Shown here piece after piece: positions 22,578-33,870 of a stretch of 64,000 bases of DNA. Source of the stretch: Cantharellus purpuraceus (taxonomy: Eukaryota > Basidiomycota > Agaricomycetes > Cantharellales > Hydnaceae). The notes beneath the pieces were generated by a model. The model searched no databases. It was not told where the DNA came from and saw nothing but the letters and a program-made list of their open reading frames with translations. Where the stretch lies: assembly GCA_025174535.1 (NCBI GenBank), contig JALBUN010000047.1, positions 310,001 to 374,000 of the forward strand. Reading direction: 5' to 3'. Position 1 is the first letter of the stretch. The number at the start of each line of letters is the position of its first letter. Made by a program: the position numbers and the translations under genes.

Positions 22578-23259
22578 ATTCCCGGCACTGCTCTTTATTG
22601 TTCTGTTCCACTTTATGATCGAGTCTCGGACGAACACTGGTGGCTGGCGAGACGACGAATACGCCTTGTTGTTGTTGTCGATGTTCTTTTTGTCTATTGC
22701 CTTTTTCACTACTCTTCGCATTAATTTGCGGAGAGATTATACTACATGGACATTCCACGCAAGTAACTACACGCGGATCTTAGTACGTTTTCTCATGCAT
22801 GTGTGACCCTGATGCTGCGGTGGTAGACACCTTTGGGTGATGATTCTCCACCATGTGCCGAGAATATTTTGGTGCCTCAAAATGGACGGTAAACGTGTGG
22901 AGCAAGAGGGGCATATTACGGGGACTTGCGTCCGTGGCCACATCAAGTGTAATATGCAACCATAGTCGCCTTTGGACTGGATACCATCAACGGTCCTTTT
23001 CAACGTGACTTGCTTGGTCCTCAACGTGCTGAAGCCAAGAGGTAACTGATACGTCCAACAAACCAATGATAATATATGATGATAGGGTGTGCGGAAACAG
23101 GGCTGTTTATAGAGTGGTGGTTGTGTGCGGAGATCGTGGATGACAGCGCACTATAGTGGAGGGAAAAGGTATATAAAGTAGTATGCCCGTGGCAATGTCT
23201 AAATTCTCAATGCACCGGTAAGGAGATGGGCGGCGGACGAAGAGGGGTGGTGATATAAA
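22578..23259. other. Convergent 3' region between the DHA1-like gene and CYC1
   Basis: This is 3' UTR sequence of two genes facing each other. A TATA-like GTATATAAAG near 23168 has no evident gene behind it on the plus strand. Confidence 0.4.
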
Positions 23260-23939
23260 TTATTTCGTCTGTAGGAGCGAATAAGATGGGTCGATGCGAC
23301 AGCCAAAGTGAAAACGTACAGCTTCTTTGAGGTGGGTAATGAGATCGTTCCGTTCCTTCACCTTCTTCAGACCTGCGAAGGCCATTTTGGTGCCGGGAAT
23401 GTACTGCGAATCATATCATATCATTAGTGTCCCTTGTTTATGAACAAACAATGCTACACACCTTTTTCGGGTTCTCTGTCAACCACAAAAAGCTCGCACA
23501 TTAAAAGACCGGCCTAAAATCAGATCAGCAACACACCTAGGTACTCGAACAAGGTCTCCTCTCCCCTGATGATATATCAGTTATTGCACATACAAGTCCG
23601 GATAGGCGAAAGACCTCACCAAACGACTCCCTTGTTAACATTAGCAGCCGTATACGAAAAGCCCTCAACCTGGCCAGTCTTCCGCCCAAACAACCTAACA
23701 CAAAAAACGGCGCTCAGCACCCTTCCAGCATATCGCGACAAAAACCATCAACCACGCACCCATTGAGGTTGGGCCCAACCTTGTTAGGCTCCCCAGCACC
23801 GAGAGTATGACATTGCGCACACCGAGTTTTGAAAAGTGTGGCTCCTTTTGCGGCGTCGCCTGTCCACGTCACAACCCGTTTAGCACGACCAACCTCCACA
23901 TGCATACAAGGAGCTTGAAATACCTGGTTCAAAGCCCAT
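23260..23939 (-). CDS. CYC1: Cytochrome c
   Basis: This is the electron carrier between complexes III and IV in the mitochondrial intermembrane space. Seven exons (23924-23939, 23760-23859, 23620-23694, 23537-23565, 23462-23475, 23320-23403, 23260-23268) give exactly 108 residues, the normal length. The heme-binding CAQCH is at residues 19-23 and the axial Met is M85 in [37 protein letters not shown] and a C-terminal amphipathic helix are all in place. The usual His of GPNLHG is Asn here. The first, fifth and last exons are only 16, 14 and 9 nt. All introns have GT-AG ends and the phases agree. Confidence 0.95.
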
Positions 23940-24403
23940 TTCTATAGTCTAATATGAGGAGGAGAGTGGAGAAAGATAAAGTAGAGGGTAGATACAAGTA
24001 GGGAAGACCTGGGATACGATGGACGTGTCTTTGAACGGTGTATCAAGAAAGTTTTGTGGCGATAGGCGCCCATGACCGTCGTTCCGGTATCGACCGACCC
24101 GGACGGAATCTCATTCCGTGGACACACTTTGCTACAAAATTTTCAGGGTCTCGAAGCGTTACAACTTTCTCCGACAATATTTATAGGAAATACGACGTGG
24201 AACCATTCCCGCGGTTAATATAATTCCGTGCCAGACTACAAATATGCCTCCATACAAGAAGTGCACAGTCCATATCCTCCCCTCAAAGTCTAGGGAATCA
24301 CTCTCCGACGGTATATATATCAATCAGATCGTCCACAGAGGGCTTTTACTGCCGTAATTGATGTTGTCTGTCTTGGTGGCCACACACATATGCCATGACA
24401 TCC
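23940..24403. other. Spacer between CYC1 and NUP96
   Basis: This is the promoter side of CYC1 and the 3' side of NUP96, both on the minus strand. A TATATATAT run lies at about 24311-24320. No gene is seen. Confidence 0.4.
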
Positions 24404-27400
24404 CTACGACACGGCTGACACGGTACGAATAAACCGATCATACGCCGTACTGTGAATATGCCGGAGCCTTGTCGCCTCATCCACCAATCCCGAGTCAACC
24501 TGAGGCTGCACCTGCATGATATAACGTCAATCAAAACTGTTCTAACCTGAAAAAAAAAAAAAAAAGACGTGGACCCACCCCATGTTGTATTTTAATGCTA
24601 TCAAAGCGCAACAACAAACTCGATAGCATCTCTGAGAGTGCCGCATTTTGTCTTGCATCAGAGCGATCTCGCAAAGCATCAGGAAGTAGCCGAATGAGCT
24701 GTGGGACAACACTTTTCAGCCGTTCCAACTCAGCGGCGTCCGTCGCGTCCAACACAATGTCTTCTTGAACCGCGGAGACCAGCTCTTGTATTCGTTCGGT
24801 GGCATCGGCATAGTCAAGAAAGAGCTGCAAACACGTAAGAGAGCGCAATGGGAACGCTAAAATCATCTTATACATACTTTGCCTCTGAATGACCATTCAG
24901 GCACGGCCTGCGGATTAAATGGCTTGAACAATGCGCGAAGGAGAGACATGTCTCCCCGAACAACTGCATCAGGTGCAAGATCATTAACAGCAATATCGTG
25001 CGCCATGTGTTGTTCGTCCGCTTTGAGAAAGTGCTCATAGGCGTCAAAAGCCTTGCCTTCGTACTGTGACAGACATGCCTGTCGAGCCACAGGCATGAGT
25101 GCTTTCCAGCAAGTCAGGTGAGGTCGTTGCTCACCTGCGCCTCTTCAATCCACTCCGTAGGTATACGAAGGGAACTCAATCCAACGATCTGCCACCCCTC
25201 CAGTGAATGTGCTTGGCGCATCAACAACTCCTTGATGGCTTTCTTTCGTCTAGGCGCACGAACCAGTCAGATTACACGCTCATTACACTATAAAACGAGA
25301 AAACACCCACCCATCCGAACCCTCCAAGTGCAATAACACGAATGCCGCTTCCTGTACCTGTCCAAGCGCTTCCAGCTGCGCAGCATACGCACAGGTAACA
25401 CTGTCAGCCGTCTCACTGTAACCCTCAGTATCCAGCTCCAGATTGCCAAACGAGCCTTGTCGGTCAGAGAAGTCTTTCAGCCGCATTGCGCGCGAGAGGA
25501 GGATGTATAGGTGCCACGGCATACGGTAGTCGAGTCTACTAGGGCTGAACGCGCGTGGATAAATGGCATGCTCGAGAGGTATCTTAGCCGTTGCGAGTCG
25601 AAGCAGCTCCAGCAATGCGTCGGCTTCGTCCAAAGAATTGTTCATGGAGGACGATGTTGGGGAGGTCGTTAGAGAGGATGAAGACGGTGTATCCGCGCAT
25701 GGGAGGCCCTCCTTATACCAGGGAAGAGGTAATGCAGCTCCGTCCCGACCCATAGTTTGCTCGTACTGATTTAGCGCGGGTTCATAGCCCTCCCCGCCTT
25801 CACTGCCCTGGCCATACCATAACGCCAAACCAAACGTCCTCTTCCAGTCCAATCCATCTACAACATTCACGTTGCTCGACTCGCCTCGGGCGGATTTTCG
25901 CGGACAATGCCAGACATGGGTCACACCAGCCAGAATTGCCATGCACTTCCGGTATGCTTCAGCTACAAACTTGTCAACGCCTTCCGCCCCCCAAACTGCC
26001 AGTTGATCCTCCAGATCGGCGCGAAACTCGGCATCGCCACCAGCCTGTGAGAGAAGCATAGCAAGCCGGACATTACCGTCGGCCGTTGCATCTTCTACAG
26101 CTTCGTCTATCTGGTAGCCAGTGAGCCGCGTGTATGCTTTCTGAGCGGAAGAAGAAGCATCGCTGCGTAATGCGCTCGCAACAGTGGGTGCAACCGTTGA
26201 AGCAAGCCATTCGCTGAGAGCGGTTCGCCGTTGGATCGCCATTACGCGATGTTTTATTGCAGGTGGAATATAAGCAGACGTTGGTTGTTTTGCTGGAGTG
26301 TCAAACAGCGCAAGCCCTTGTCTCCAGACTTGGGCCTCGTGGCAATTGTCATGAGGCGGAAACAGAGATGCAAAGCTCGAGAATGTGAGAGAGCGTGAAG
26401 GAAGGGCCACAGGTATAGCAGCGTCGTCGAGCTCAATTGTTGAGTGCTGGAGGTGAACTTGTAGAAGGCGTGAAGACCGATTTCGCTCTACAGACTGAAA
26501 TGGAAGATTAGAAGGAAGAAATGACCTGAATACGAGATGTCGCTTACCTCGTCTTCAGTTGCCATTGGAATTGTGTCGATATGGACCACGGAGCTAATCA
26601 AAGGTGTTAATAGATGCAATGGCTTACATATATAGTGCAAAAACCTTGAAGGACCACCAATGCGTGCTAGTTGACCACCTGGTCCCCAACTAACGCGGAA
26701 GGAACGGCCAAACGCAAGTCCAGCATCAACGTACGAACCTTCCTGCCCTGCTGAGACCGACTGGGAACCCAGAACACGGGTGAACTTCCGTGTAGGGCGA
26801 AATGGTATGGGGTCTAAAGTTTCATCAAAAGTCGCACGCTGAAAGCGCGTCAGACGGAGACCGTGTTTGAAAAAGAATAGCACGAATACCTCAGCTCTAT
26901 CAATTACCATGCCCCCCTCTCCAACTGTATCTGAGCCTCTCCTATGTTTCCGTGAAAGCCTGACAGACGCATTCAGCAGTTTGTCGGCGTGCAGCCGTGG
27001 CTTTGATTTGCCCACACTAGTGGCGTTCTGTGCTGCTGCCTTCATGGCTGCTTCCTGCTCTGGGACTCGGAAGAAAGACGCTTGCATGACGTGGATCTTG
27101 TGAGGCTCCATGCCGATTCGTGAGGGCCATGGCGGGGGTACTGATACGCGTTCCTCGTCCGTTTCTTCGTCGTCCTCGTCTGAAGATGTCGCGCGTTCTC
27201 GAGGTCGCGACGATTCATGGGCATAACGGTATTCGCCGTCAGCGTCCTCTACGAGTGCATTAGCAGCGGGTTGCTGTTTCCGTCGGGGGTGGGTGGAGAG
27301 CTCGTCAATTTCCATGGATGGCGAGGCCTCTCGAGCCTTTCCCTTGCCATTTCCGTATGCTTCCTCAGGAGAGAAAGTTTGTTTTGATGGCTCGTCGTGG

Positions 27401-27453
27401 ATTTCAATAACTTCATCTTCGTCACTGTCTGCTGCAAGTCCAAACCGTGCCAT
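24404..27453 (-). CDS. NUP96: Nuclear protein 96 (Nup96 / Nup145C), stand-alone gene
   Basis: This is a scaffold nucleoporin of the Y-complex of the nuclear pore. The exons I can trace are 26890-27453, 26645-26838, 26548-26593, 25311-26494, 25135-25249 (3' end uncertain), a run to about 24896, one ending near 24575, and a last exon with stop at 24404. The protein starts MARFGLAADSDEDE. An acidic linker and the block KIHVMQASFFRVP come next, then a long helical Nup96 domain (for example HRVMAIQRRTALSEWL, ARLTGYQIDEA-like and LYILLSRAM segments), ending HSTAYDRFIRTVSAVS. In most eukaryotes Nup96 is released from a Nup98-Nup96 precursor by self-cleavage at HF/S. Here no autopeptidase or FG region lies upstream. 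One junction (25135 to about 25101) does not close in frame as a simple GT-AG intron. Confidence 0.85.
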
Positions 27454-28500
27454 AGCTTCAATGCAGCTGTTCTTGACGCGTGACGGAGAGCCCTGAGGTG
27501 CAAATGAACACCCATAGTGGACAATAGGCCTTTGCTGTTGGAGCATGTCACTGTAGGATGAAGTATTCCTAGACCCTTTCTACAGGATATGAATGACGAC
27601 GAAGGAGAACATAAACAGTCTCTCGGACTTGCGTGGCCTTCTCGAAAACTAATAGCGACCACTGTGCCACCGGACCCACGGCCGAGATCCACTACAATTA
27701 GGCAAGCGCACACAGAATCCTTGAAGCTGGCGTCGCCATATTCACATATGCAATTCTCCAACCCAGGTATCTAATGGTATCTTATGTTCATATTACTCAG
27801 AGCTGAACAGCAAATGGTTGTTCAAGGTCACCCTGACGGTTACAATAAGGGAAAATGCTTAGCTACCAGTGTATTGAAAAACCAATGCTTGGCGGCAGCA
27901 CCCCGCCCAAAATGGAATCGATGCAGCACAAACGTCATGGACTTGCCTGGAAGACAACGAATGCGAATCTTGACGAGTCAACATTGAAACCTCGCCCTAT
28001 TCAGGGGAACCACCTCGAGTGTGTTCGCTGGCCAAACGTCTACGTGACTGGGTGCTAGTACGAGGATTAATATCGCAAAAAGTTGGCAGAGAATAGGCTC
28101 TGGAGACTGGCAGCGTGCCTAAGCCACACTTATTCATGAATCACCTCGTTATTAATCAATGTTCCTTGACCGACATGGCCTCCGTTGCTCGTGTACTACT
28201 GCCGTCTTTCAGTTCTGAAAAACTTTGCACATGACCTTGGCCGCGGCTATTAATCTAATAGGATCCCGGCTCGATGTTTGCATCATTTCCCGATTCTGCC
28301 TTGTTGGACAATAGTAAAGCATGCGTCCCACTGGACGTCTGGACGGCTTTAACAATGGGGTCACTACCTGCCGAAGACAAAAAAAGAACAAAGGCCTCGT
28401 TCAGACTCAGCGGGGCAAATATGGTTCGCCAGGCGCCGAAAGGGTGATTACGTTATCTTACACCTCTCAAATCCACCCACAGTTCTGAACATCCTGGACG
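27454..28500. other. Divergent spacer between NUP96 and TFG2
   Basis: This is about 1 kb between two start codons facing apart, so it should hold both promoters. A minus-strand frame at 27249-27761 overlaps it in the wrong phase for NUP96 and has no motifs. No Nup98 autopeptidase-like sequence is found here. Confidence 0.45.
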
Positions 28501-29738
28501 ATGGATATAGACCAATCCGCAGATGACAAGAAGCCTCTGGCATCTCTGGAAGAGCCGTCAAAGGACGAAGACACGCAACCAGATCCAGATGAAACATTGC
28601 AACTGGACTCTGGCGGTGGCAAAATCTGGCTAGTCAAGGTCCATCTCGCTACGAATGCAACGTATGACTCACTCTGTTCTAATTTTTGTATACACGTGTC
28701 TAGATTCCAAGGTTCCTCATGGAGCGTTGGTCTACTATTGATACTGACGGACTCCACCTTGCAACATTGCGAATATGGAATGAGCGCGATCACAAGACTG
28801 GACGACAACCCATGTCATTATTATTGCCACCTGAGCAACCAGGAGGAGCTCCAGAGGAGTACAAACTTGACATGGTTCAGGAGATGGTAGAGAACCAGAT
28901 CGTAGTGGCAGAAATGGACAAGGAACCGGACAACTTGGCGAGCCGGGCGAGTGAGCACCACCTGTTCATATCCTCTTTAGTGCCATTTCTTATACTACCC
29001 TGGTACTCTCGTTTCTAGAAACTACCATCATGTCTGGTCGGATTAAGCATGAAGTAAACGTGCGACCGAGATACAATGAGAAGTACACAAATCGTATACG
29101 TGCCCGGCACGAGGCGGCATCAGAGCCGTTACGCCAGATCAAGATGATAGAGGATAGTCACCCTGGTGGACGTGGGAACATCAACATGCTTAGTTCCGGT
29201 GCGAACCAGCGAACAGGCTCCTTCGATTCACTCGTGGTATGCATCATTAACTATAAAGGTATTGGAGTGTTGTTGTTAAGCAGTGGTTTTATCCAGCGCA
29301 CATCCAAGTCGGGTCGTGCCGCTGGTCAGCAGCATGAGCGGTTCGCCCGGATGCCTCAAAACCAGCTACTCGATGCACTGTTTGGATTATTCCGAGAAAA
29401 GGCGTTTTGGAGTGTCAAAGAACTGCGGTTGAAAACAGAGCAGCCAGAGGCTTATCTAAAAGAAACACTCGGTCAGATTGCAACGCTGCACAGAAGTGGT
29501 CCGGTGCGTGTTTCTACTTTTGCTCCTTGCTTTTGTCTGAGTTTTTTTTGTTCCGGCCATATAGCATAACGGCCTTTGGGAGCTGATGTCCAATTTCAAG
29601 GACGAGGCTCCAGGACCTTCCACTGATGGGGTTGTCCCATTTTCAAGCGATGTAGATGTACCGACTGACGTGAAGGTAGAGGGAGCGGATGATGAAGACG
29701 ACGATGACGACGACGACGACATGGAGGAGATACCATAG
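28501..29738 (+). CDS. TFG2: Transcription initiation factor IIF beta subunit (RAP30/Tfg2)
   Basis: This is the small subunit of TFIIF, which escorts RNA polymerase II to promoters. Exons 28501-28638, 28704-28950, 29019-29236, 29297-29503 and 29565-29738 give 327 residues. The N-terminal dimerisation region starts at IWLVKIPRFLMERW, with a TTIMSGRIKHE block further on. A middle segment RYNEKYTNRI follows. The C-terminal winged helix is seen as RMPQNQLLDALFGLF, FWSVKELRLKTEQPE and LHRSGPHNGLWEL. An acidic run of Asp closes the protein (DDDDDDDMEEIP). All four introns are 60-68 bp. Confidence 0.93.
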
Positions 29739-30006
29739 CATCATGGACTTGCAAGAGACTAGAGACTATTGTGGAGGTTATTCTCACTAGTAGCATATTG
29801 TACTTCCAGTAGTGTTTGTACGATAATAGTCTATAGTAGTGTACCATGAGGCATGTGACGCGTAAACGAACTGCACACACCTGCCGAGGTTTGTCCAACC
29901 AAGCCTTGCAGTCGTGCACTCTCAGCAGACTGCATGAGGCGTAAGCTGGTATGAGCACACTGCATGAGGCAACCAATACCGTTTCACTCACACCTTCTCA
30001 TTTTGC

Positions 30007-31412
30007 ATGGCAGAGATACGCGCAGCGACATCTGCGAACTCTTATCCAGTGCGCGCTCGCGCTGGAGAGGTCATGACCTCAACCACATGCGCTAAAACCG
30101 AGAGTTCACTGGCTAGAGAGGACATACCCACATATATCCCCACGAAATCCAATCTACACTCTACCCCGCACAAGCCGCCGTCGTCTGAGCCAATGGCTAT
30201 ATCGCGGGCACTTCAACCGTCCTCGGCTTACCTGGCAATCGCGCGCTCCCCGTCCGCTCGCGCTCCATATCCCGACTCCCCTAGAAAGCTTCTCATATTA
30301 GACCTCAATGGCACCCTACTTCTGCGGCCCAAGCCTCGCCACGCCAAACGCCCGATTCACCCACGACCGTACATCCCTTCATTCCGGTCGTATCTTTTTC
30401 ACGAGAGTGTAAAACCCTGGCTTGATGTCATGGTGTGGAGCTCTGCACAACCGCGTAGCGTGAATAATATGGTGACGCGATGTTTTGGAGGTCGCAGAGA
30501 CGAGTTGAAAGCTATTTGGGCAAGGGACACCTTGGGGTTAGAAGATACTGAATACTGTGCGTCCTTGCCTCTTCTCTAGACCTTACGAGCCTCCCTCTCT
30601 CATTTATGATACCCCTCTCATCAAGCCCGCAAAGTGGAAACAATCAAAGATTTGGAAAAGTGCTGGTCGGTTCGGTCTGATTCCTTGCCATCTCATACCG
30701 CAGAAACCACCCTTCTTCTTGACGACTCGACTGGAAAAGCACTCCTACAACCTCATAACCACATTTGCGTGCCAGAATACACTCAGAATTTGCGTAACCG
30801 TGACTTGATAACAAAAGCGCGCATTGCAGCAATACAGAAGAAGGAAGGAAAGCCTAGAAAACGTGCGAAAAAGGTATTGTTGCCATCTCTCTAAAGTTAT
30901 TATCGCGGACCCATCATCCCTGATATACGAAGCGTAAGAAACGGAAACCTGCTGAGCCCTATCCTGACCCGCATGCTGGGTTTGATCCCACTTTGGTTGC
31001 GGTGATAGGTGTGCTAGAGGAGATCAAAGAACAGACCAATTTGGCAAGTTGGATTCAAGCAGGCGGGCTATGGGCAGGACACGGACCCCCTTCAGCGCCA
31101 GGTAAGTGCGTCCACACCTTAAGGTTATGACAATCTAACGGAGACATCATAGCCTCCCCTTTTGAGCTCTTTTCAGACAAAGACCATGATACTAAGAAAA
31201 GAAAACTTTCGACCACAGCCGAATGGCCCAGTAAACGGCCTAGATCAACCCTAGATGCCACAGAGGGTAGCTCTCCGTCGAATAATATACAGTCAGTTGA
31301 AGATGTGCCAATGTGGTTTGATCACCAACCGTGTTTCGATTACTGGGTGGACCAGGGAACGCGTGCAGCTGAGGCTTTGGGGATAAAACTTGAACATGGA
31401 ATCGGGGCATGA
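30007..31412 (+). CDS. FCP1-homology (HAD/NIF-type) protein with a DLNGT active-site variant
   Basis: Exons 30007-30556, 30626-30873, 30933-31101 and 31153-31412 give 408 residues. After about 95 disordered residues comes LLILDLNGTLLLRP, the HAD motif I, then RPYIPSFRSYLF, VMVWSSAQPRSVN (motif II), and TTLLLDDST (motif III, usually LDDSP). Basic KPRKRAKK clusters suggest nuclear import. In FCP1/SCP phosphatases motif I is DLDET, and its second Asp is the acid/base. Here that position is Asn, a variant I recall in several fungal proteins, so phosphatase activity is uncertain. The start at 30007 is the first ATG in frame; ATGs further in are possible. Confidence 0.8.
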
Positions 31413-32315
31413 TAGAATTGAATAACGGTCTTTTCCTTGTGTTTAGAATGTAGATCGTGTTTATTCAAGTTCGTTTCAATAACGAGTTATAAAATTTAAT
31501 TGGTTGATTGCCTGCGGGTGACGCTTCTTAGCTCTGATCAAAGATAACTACCTACCCTGGCGTGTAGATACGATGTGACCCACTTAACCATGTATGCGAC
31601 ACGTGCAACCATATAAACAAAGCCTCAGCATCACATAAATACTGACAAACGATCAACGGCAGCGGTGTACACCTTGAATTATAACCTGAGATCACCACTG
31701 GTAGAGTGGAAAGCCACATAGTCTTCCAGTCCTTAGCCATTCGTTCATTACTAGCAAAAAGCTAGGCCTGGACAGAGCAGTCTAGAGTGGCCACAGCGCT
31801 CGAAAGAACGTGAACCGCAGGGCATGGTTATAAACCTTGAAAAAAACCAGGTTGGAAACTTCGGGAGACTACTGATGAAAGATTGGTTGAATCCGACGAT
31901 GGGTTAGGCCAAGCCAATGAGTCGATTGAGACGAGCGTCATGGCTAAAGTACGAGCACAGCGAAGATTCACCATTGGCTCCAGGTATATGGTCCGCGAGG
32001 AAGAAGTTCAGCATTTCAATTTGATGTAAATCCCCAACGTGAGAGCCCGAGCCTGGGATGTTCAACATCGCTTCATTAAGCCAGGCATCATAACAGAATT
32101 CAGGGATGAAAGTTTAAGGGAATCTTATGCAAGTCGTGACGTCCCTCATGGGCATCAGGATGAAATAAGAAAACCTTCCTCTTTCGACACTCTTGCATAG
32201 CTTGTGCGTTGCAGAAAATTTCCAGCGTTGATCACTATTAGCCTAGCTTGATGTTAAGATCCCATAAAGGGGAGAAGACCTCTCACATCTAAAATTCTAA
32301 TTATCCAGTTGACAA
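31413..32315. other. Convergent spacer between the FCP1-like and DHHC genes
   Basis: This is about 900 bp with both flanking genes ending into it. I see no coding frame. Some CTGATGA-like sequence near 31870 could belong to a C/D snoRNA, but no convincing D box or terminal stem supports it. Confidence 0.4.
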
Positions 32316-33826
32316 TCAATCCTCGTCTGTAAATTCTTCACCCTCTCCGATGCCTTTATGCCGATCAAACCCTTCTCGCTTGATCCATTGTCTTCCGTCC
32401 GTATAAGGTGCGGTTCGAAGTGGAAGTAAGAGAGTATACAACGGACTGCGAGTGGGCAGAGTCGTAACTGACTTTAGAATTCACGATTGAATGAAGAACA
32501 CGCACTATCCGGTGGAACCGACATTGAAGAAAAGCTCAAAGTTTCTTCGAGGTCTGGTCCGACAATGGAGTTGAATTATAATGGTCGCGATCGATTCTGT
32601 ATACTCACCCTAGGTCGAAGGAGTTGAGAAATGTCTGAAAAAAAAAACGAGATATGAAAATATTAAGAAAGAAAGAACAAGAAAGAAACACTGTGACCCA
32701 CATCGTTCCTGGACCGTGCGAGCTTGCGGTATCCCTCAAAGTCATGACTTTCGACTGTGGTTTCTCCCCTGGATATACCCCAAAGGTGCCACCCACACAT
32801 CACGACGATAGCAAGACAGATGACTGCCGAGAGAATGTAGCAGAGGAGGAAGACCCACGACGGAGTGCGATGCGGCCACTAGAGAAAGAGAGGAAAGATG
32901 TGCATGAAACTAATTATTTTGAGAACCATGAGAGACCCACGTCATCAAAGTACGCAAACGACTCCCACAAGGCAGGCCATCCAAGAGTTGAGAAACAGAA
33001 GGAACATACAACAAGGTATGCCCTAAGATACGCGTGAGCGAGTTAACTTCGAAGAATTGGGCAAGTAATACATGAACAGAACAAAATCTCGTTCATTATG
33101 GAGACCCACACATTGGTTGACCCCTAAGTATGGGAAGTGTGTTTTAACGGACATTATTACACCCTTTCATTGGACGTCAACTCACACTAGAAGAGGTGTA
33201 AGCAATGATGTCGTGTGACGAAATGCATCACTCACCGGACAATGGTGGTCGTACTTCAGTACACAACGCTTACATATTCTACAATGATGTGACCTCTCAG
33301 GGGAAGGAAAAAACCCTAAGCACACCAGTGCACCAATAGGGAGCTATAAACCCAAACACACCTCCGGTCTTTGTACTCCACACCTCTTGCATCTGTTGTA
33401 TTTTGGTTCGGATAAGTTCAGTTCATCAGACCACTGCACGCCGCTCTGTGACTCTCGCAATTGGGCCCATATCCAACTCGATCCTTGACGTGTAGTGATT
33501 GTTGACGGTGGATCATCCGCAAAGCCAGGAGACACCGTACACACATAATAATAGTGCGCAAACATATTGGTAGCAAACAGAACGCATATTGGCACGCTTA
33601 TGATACGATAGGAAAGCGTTGGTGCGATTACTTCAACTGCGAGGAGCTAGGTTATAAAGCATCCTGGACACGACGTTCAACGAGACTTACAGAATGTCGC
33701 TGCACTCAGTGTAAGGAGAAAATATGCCAAGGCAACAAAAAATGGTCCTGCAGCTCCTGTGACACGGTCTGCAGCTCTTTCCATGCATTTGAAGCATCGG
33801 AAGACTGCTCGTGAGCACCAGGCCAT
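32316..33826 (-). CDS. DHHC-type protein S-palmitoyltransferase
   Basis: This is an integral membrane enzyme that S-acylates cysteines. The exons are 33691-33826, 33362-33636, 33236-33295, 33186 (one nucleotide), 33072-33123, 32941-33022, 32702-32878, 32609-32634, 32506-32553 and 32316-32445. They give 328 residues. Two helices precede a Cys-rich domain with [17 protein letters not shown] and [21 protein letters not shown], where C156 is the active site. Two more helices follow, then [25 protein letters not shown] (the TTxE region) and a conserved tail [17 protein letters not shown]. The invariant Trp of CPW can only be made if the single T at 33186, flanked by a 49-bp and a 62-bp canonical intron, is kept as an exon. 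With it the whole reading frame closes. Confidence 0.9.
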
Positions 33827-33870
33827 TGGGGCTACTTACGTAATGGTATAATCTCACACTGCCTTTGATC
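33827..33870. promoter_or_regulatory. 44-bp spacer between divergent start codons
   Basis: The start codon of the DHHC gene (minus, 33826) and that of the DUF952 gene (plus, 33871) are separated by only 44 bp. Either the promoters overlap the opposite gene, or one start codon lies further downstream than annotated here. Confidence 0.7.

Noticed and set aside
27249..27761. A 170-codon minus-strand frame as the missing Nup98 autopeptidase
   Set aside because: It overlaps the first NUP96 exon in another frame and shows none of the autopeptidase motifs.
31860..31960. A C/D-box snoRNA
   Set aside because: A CTGATGA-like C box exists, but no matching D box and terminal stem can be found.
33124..33235. 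Treating the DHHC gene as a pseudogene with a one-base deletion after CCG
   Set aside because: The 112-bp gap splits perfectly into two canonical introns of 49 and 62 bp around one T. That T restores both the invariant Trp and the frame of the entire 328-codon protein, so a deletion is not needed.
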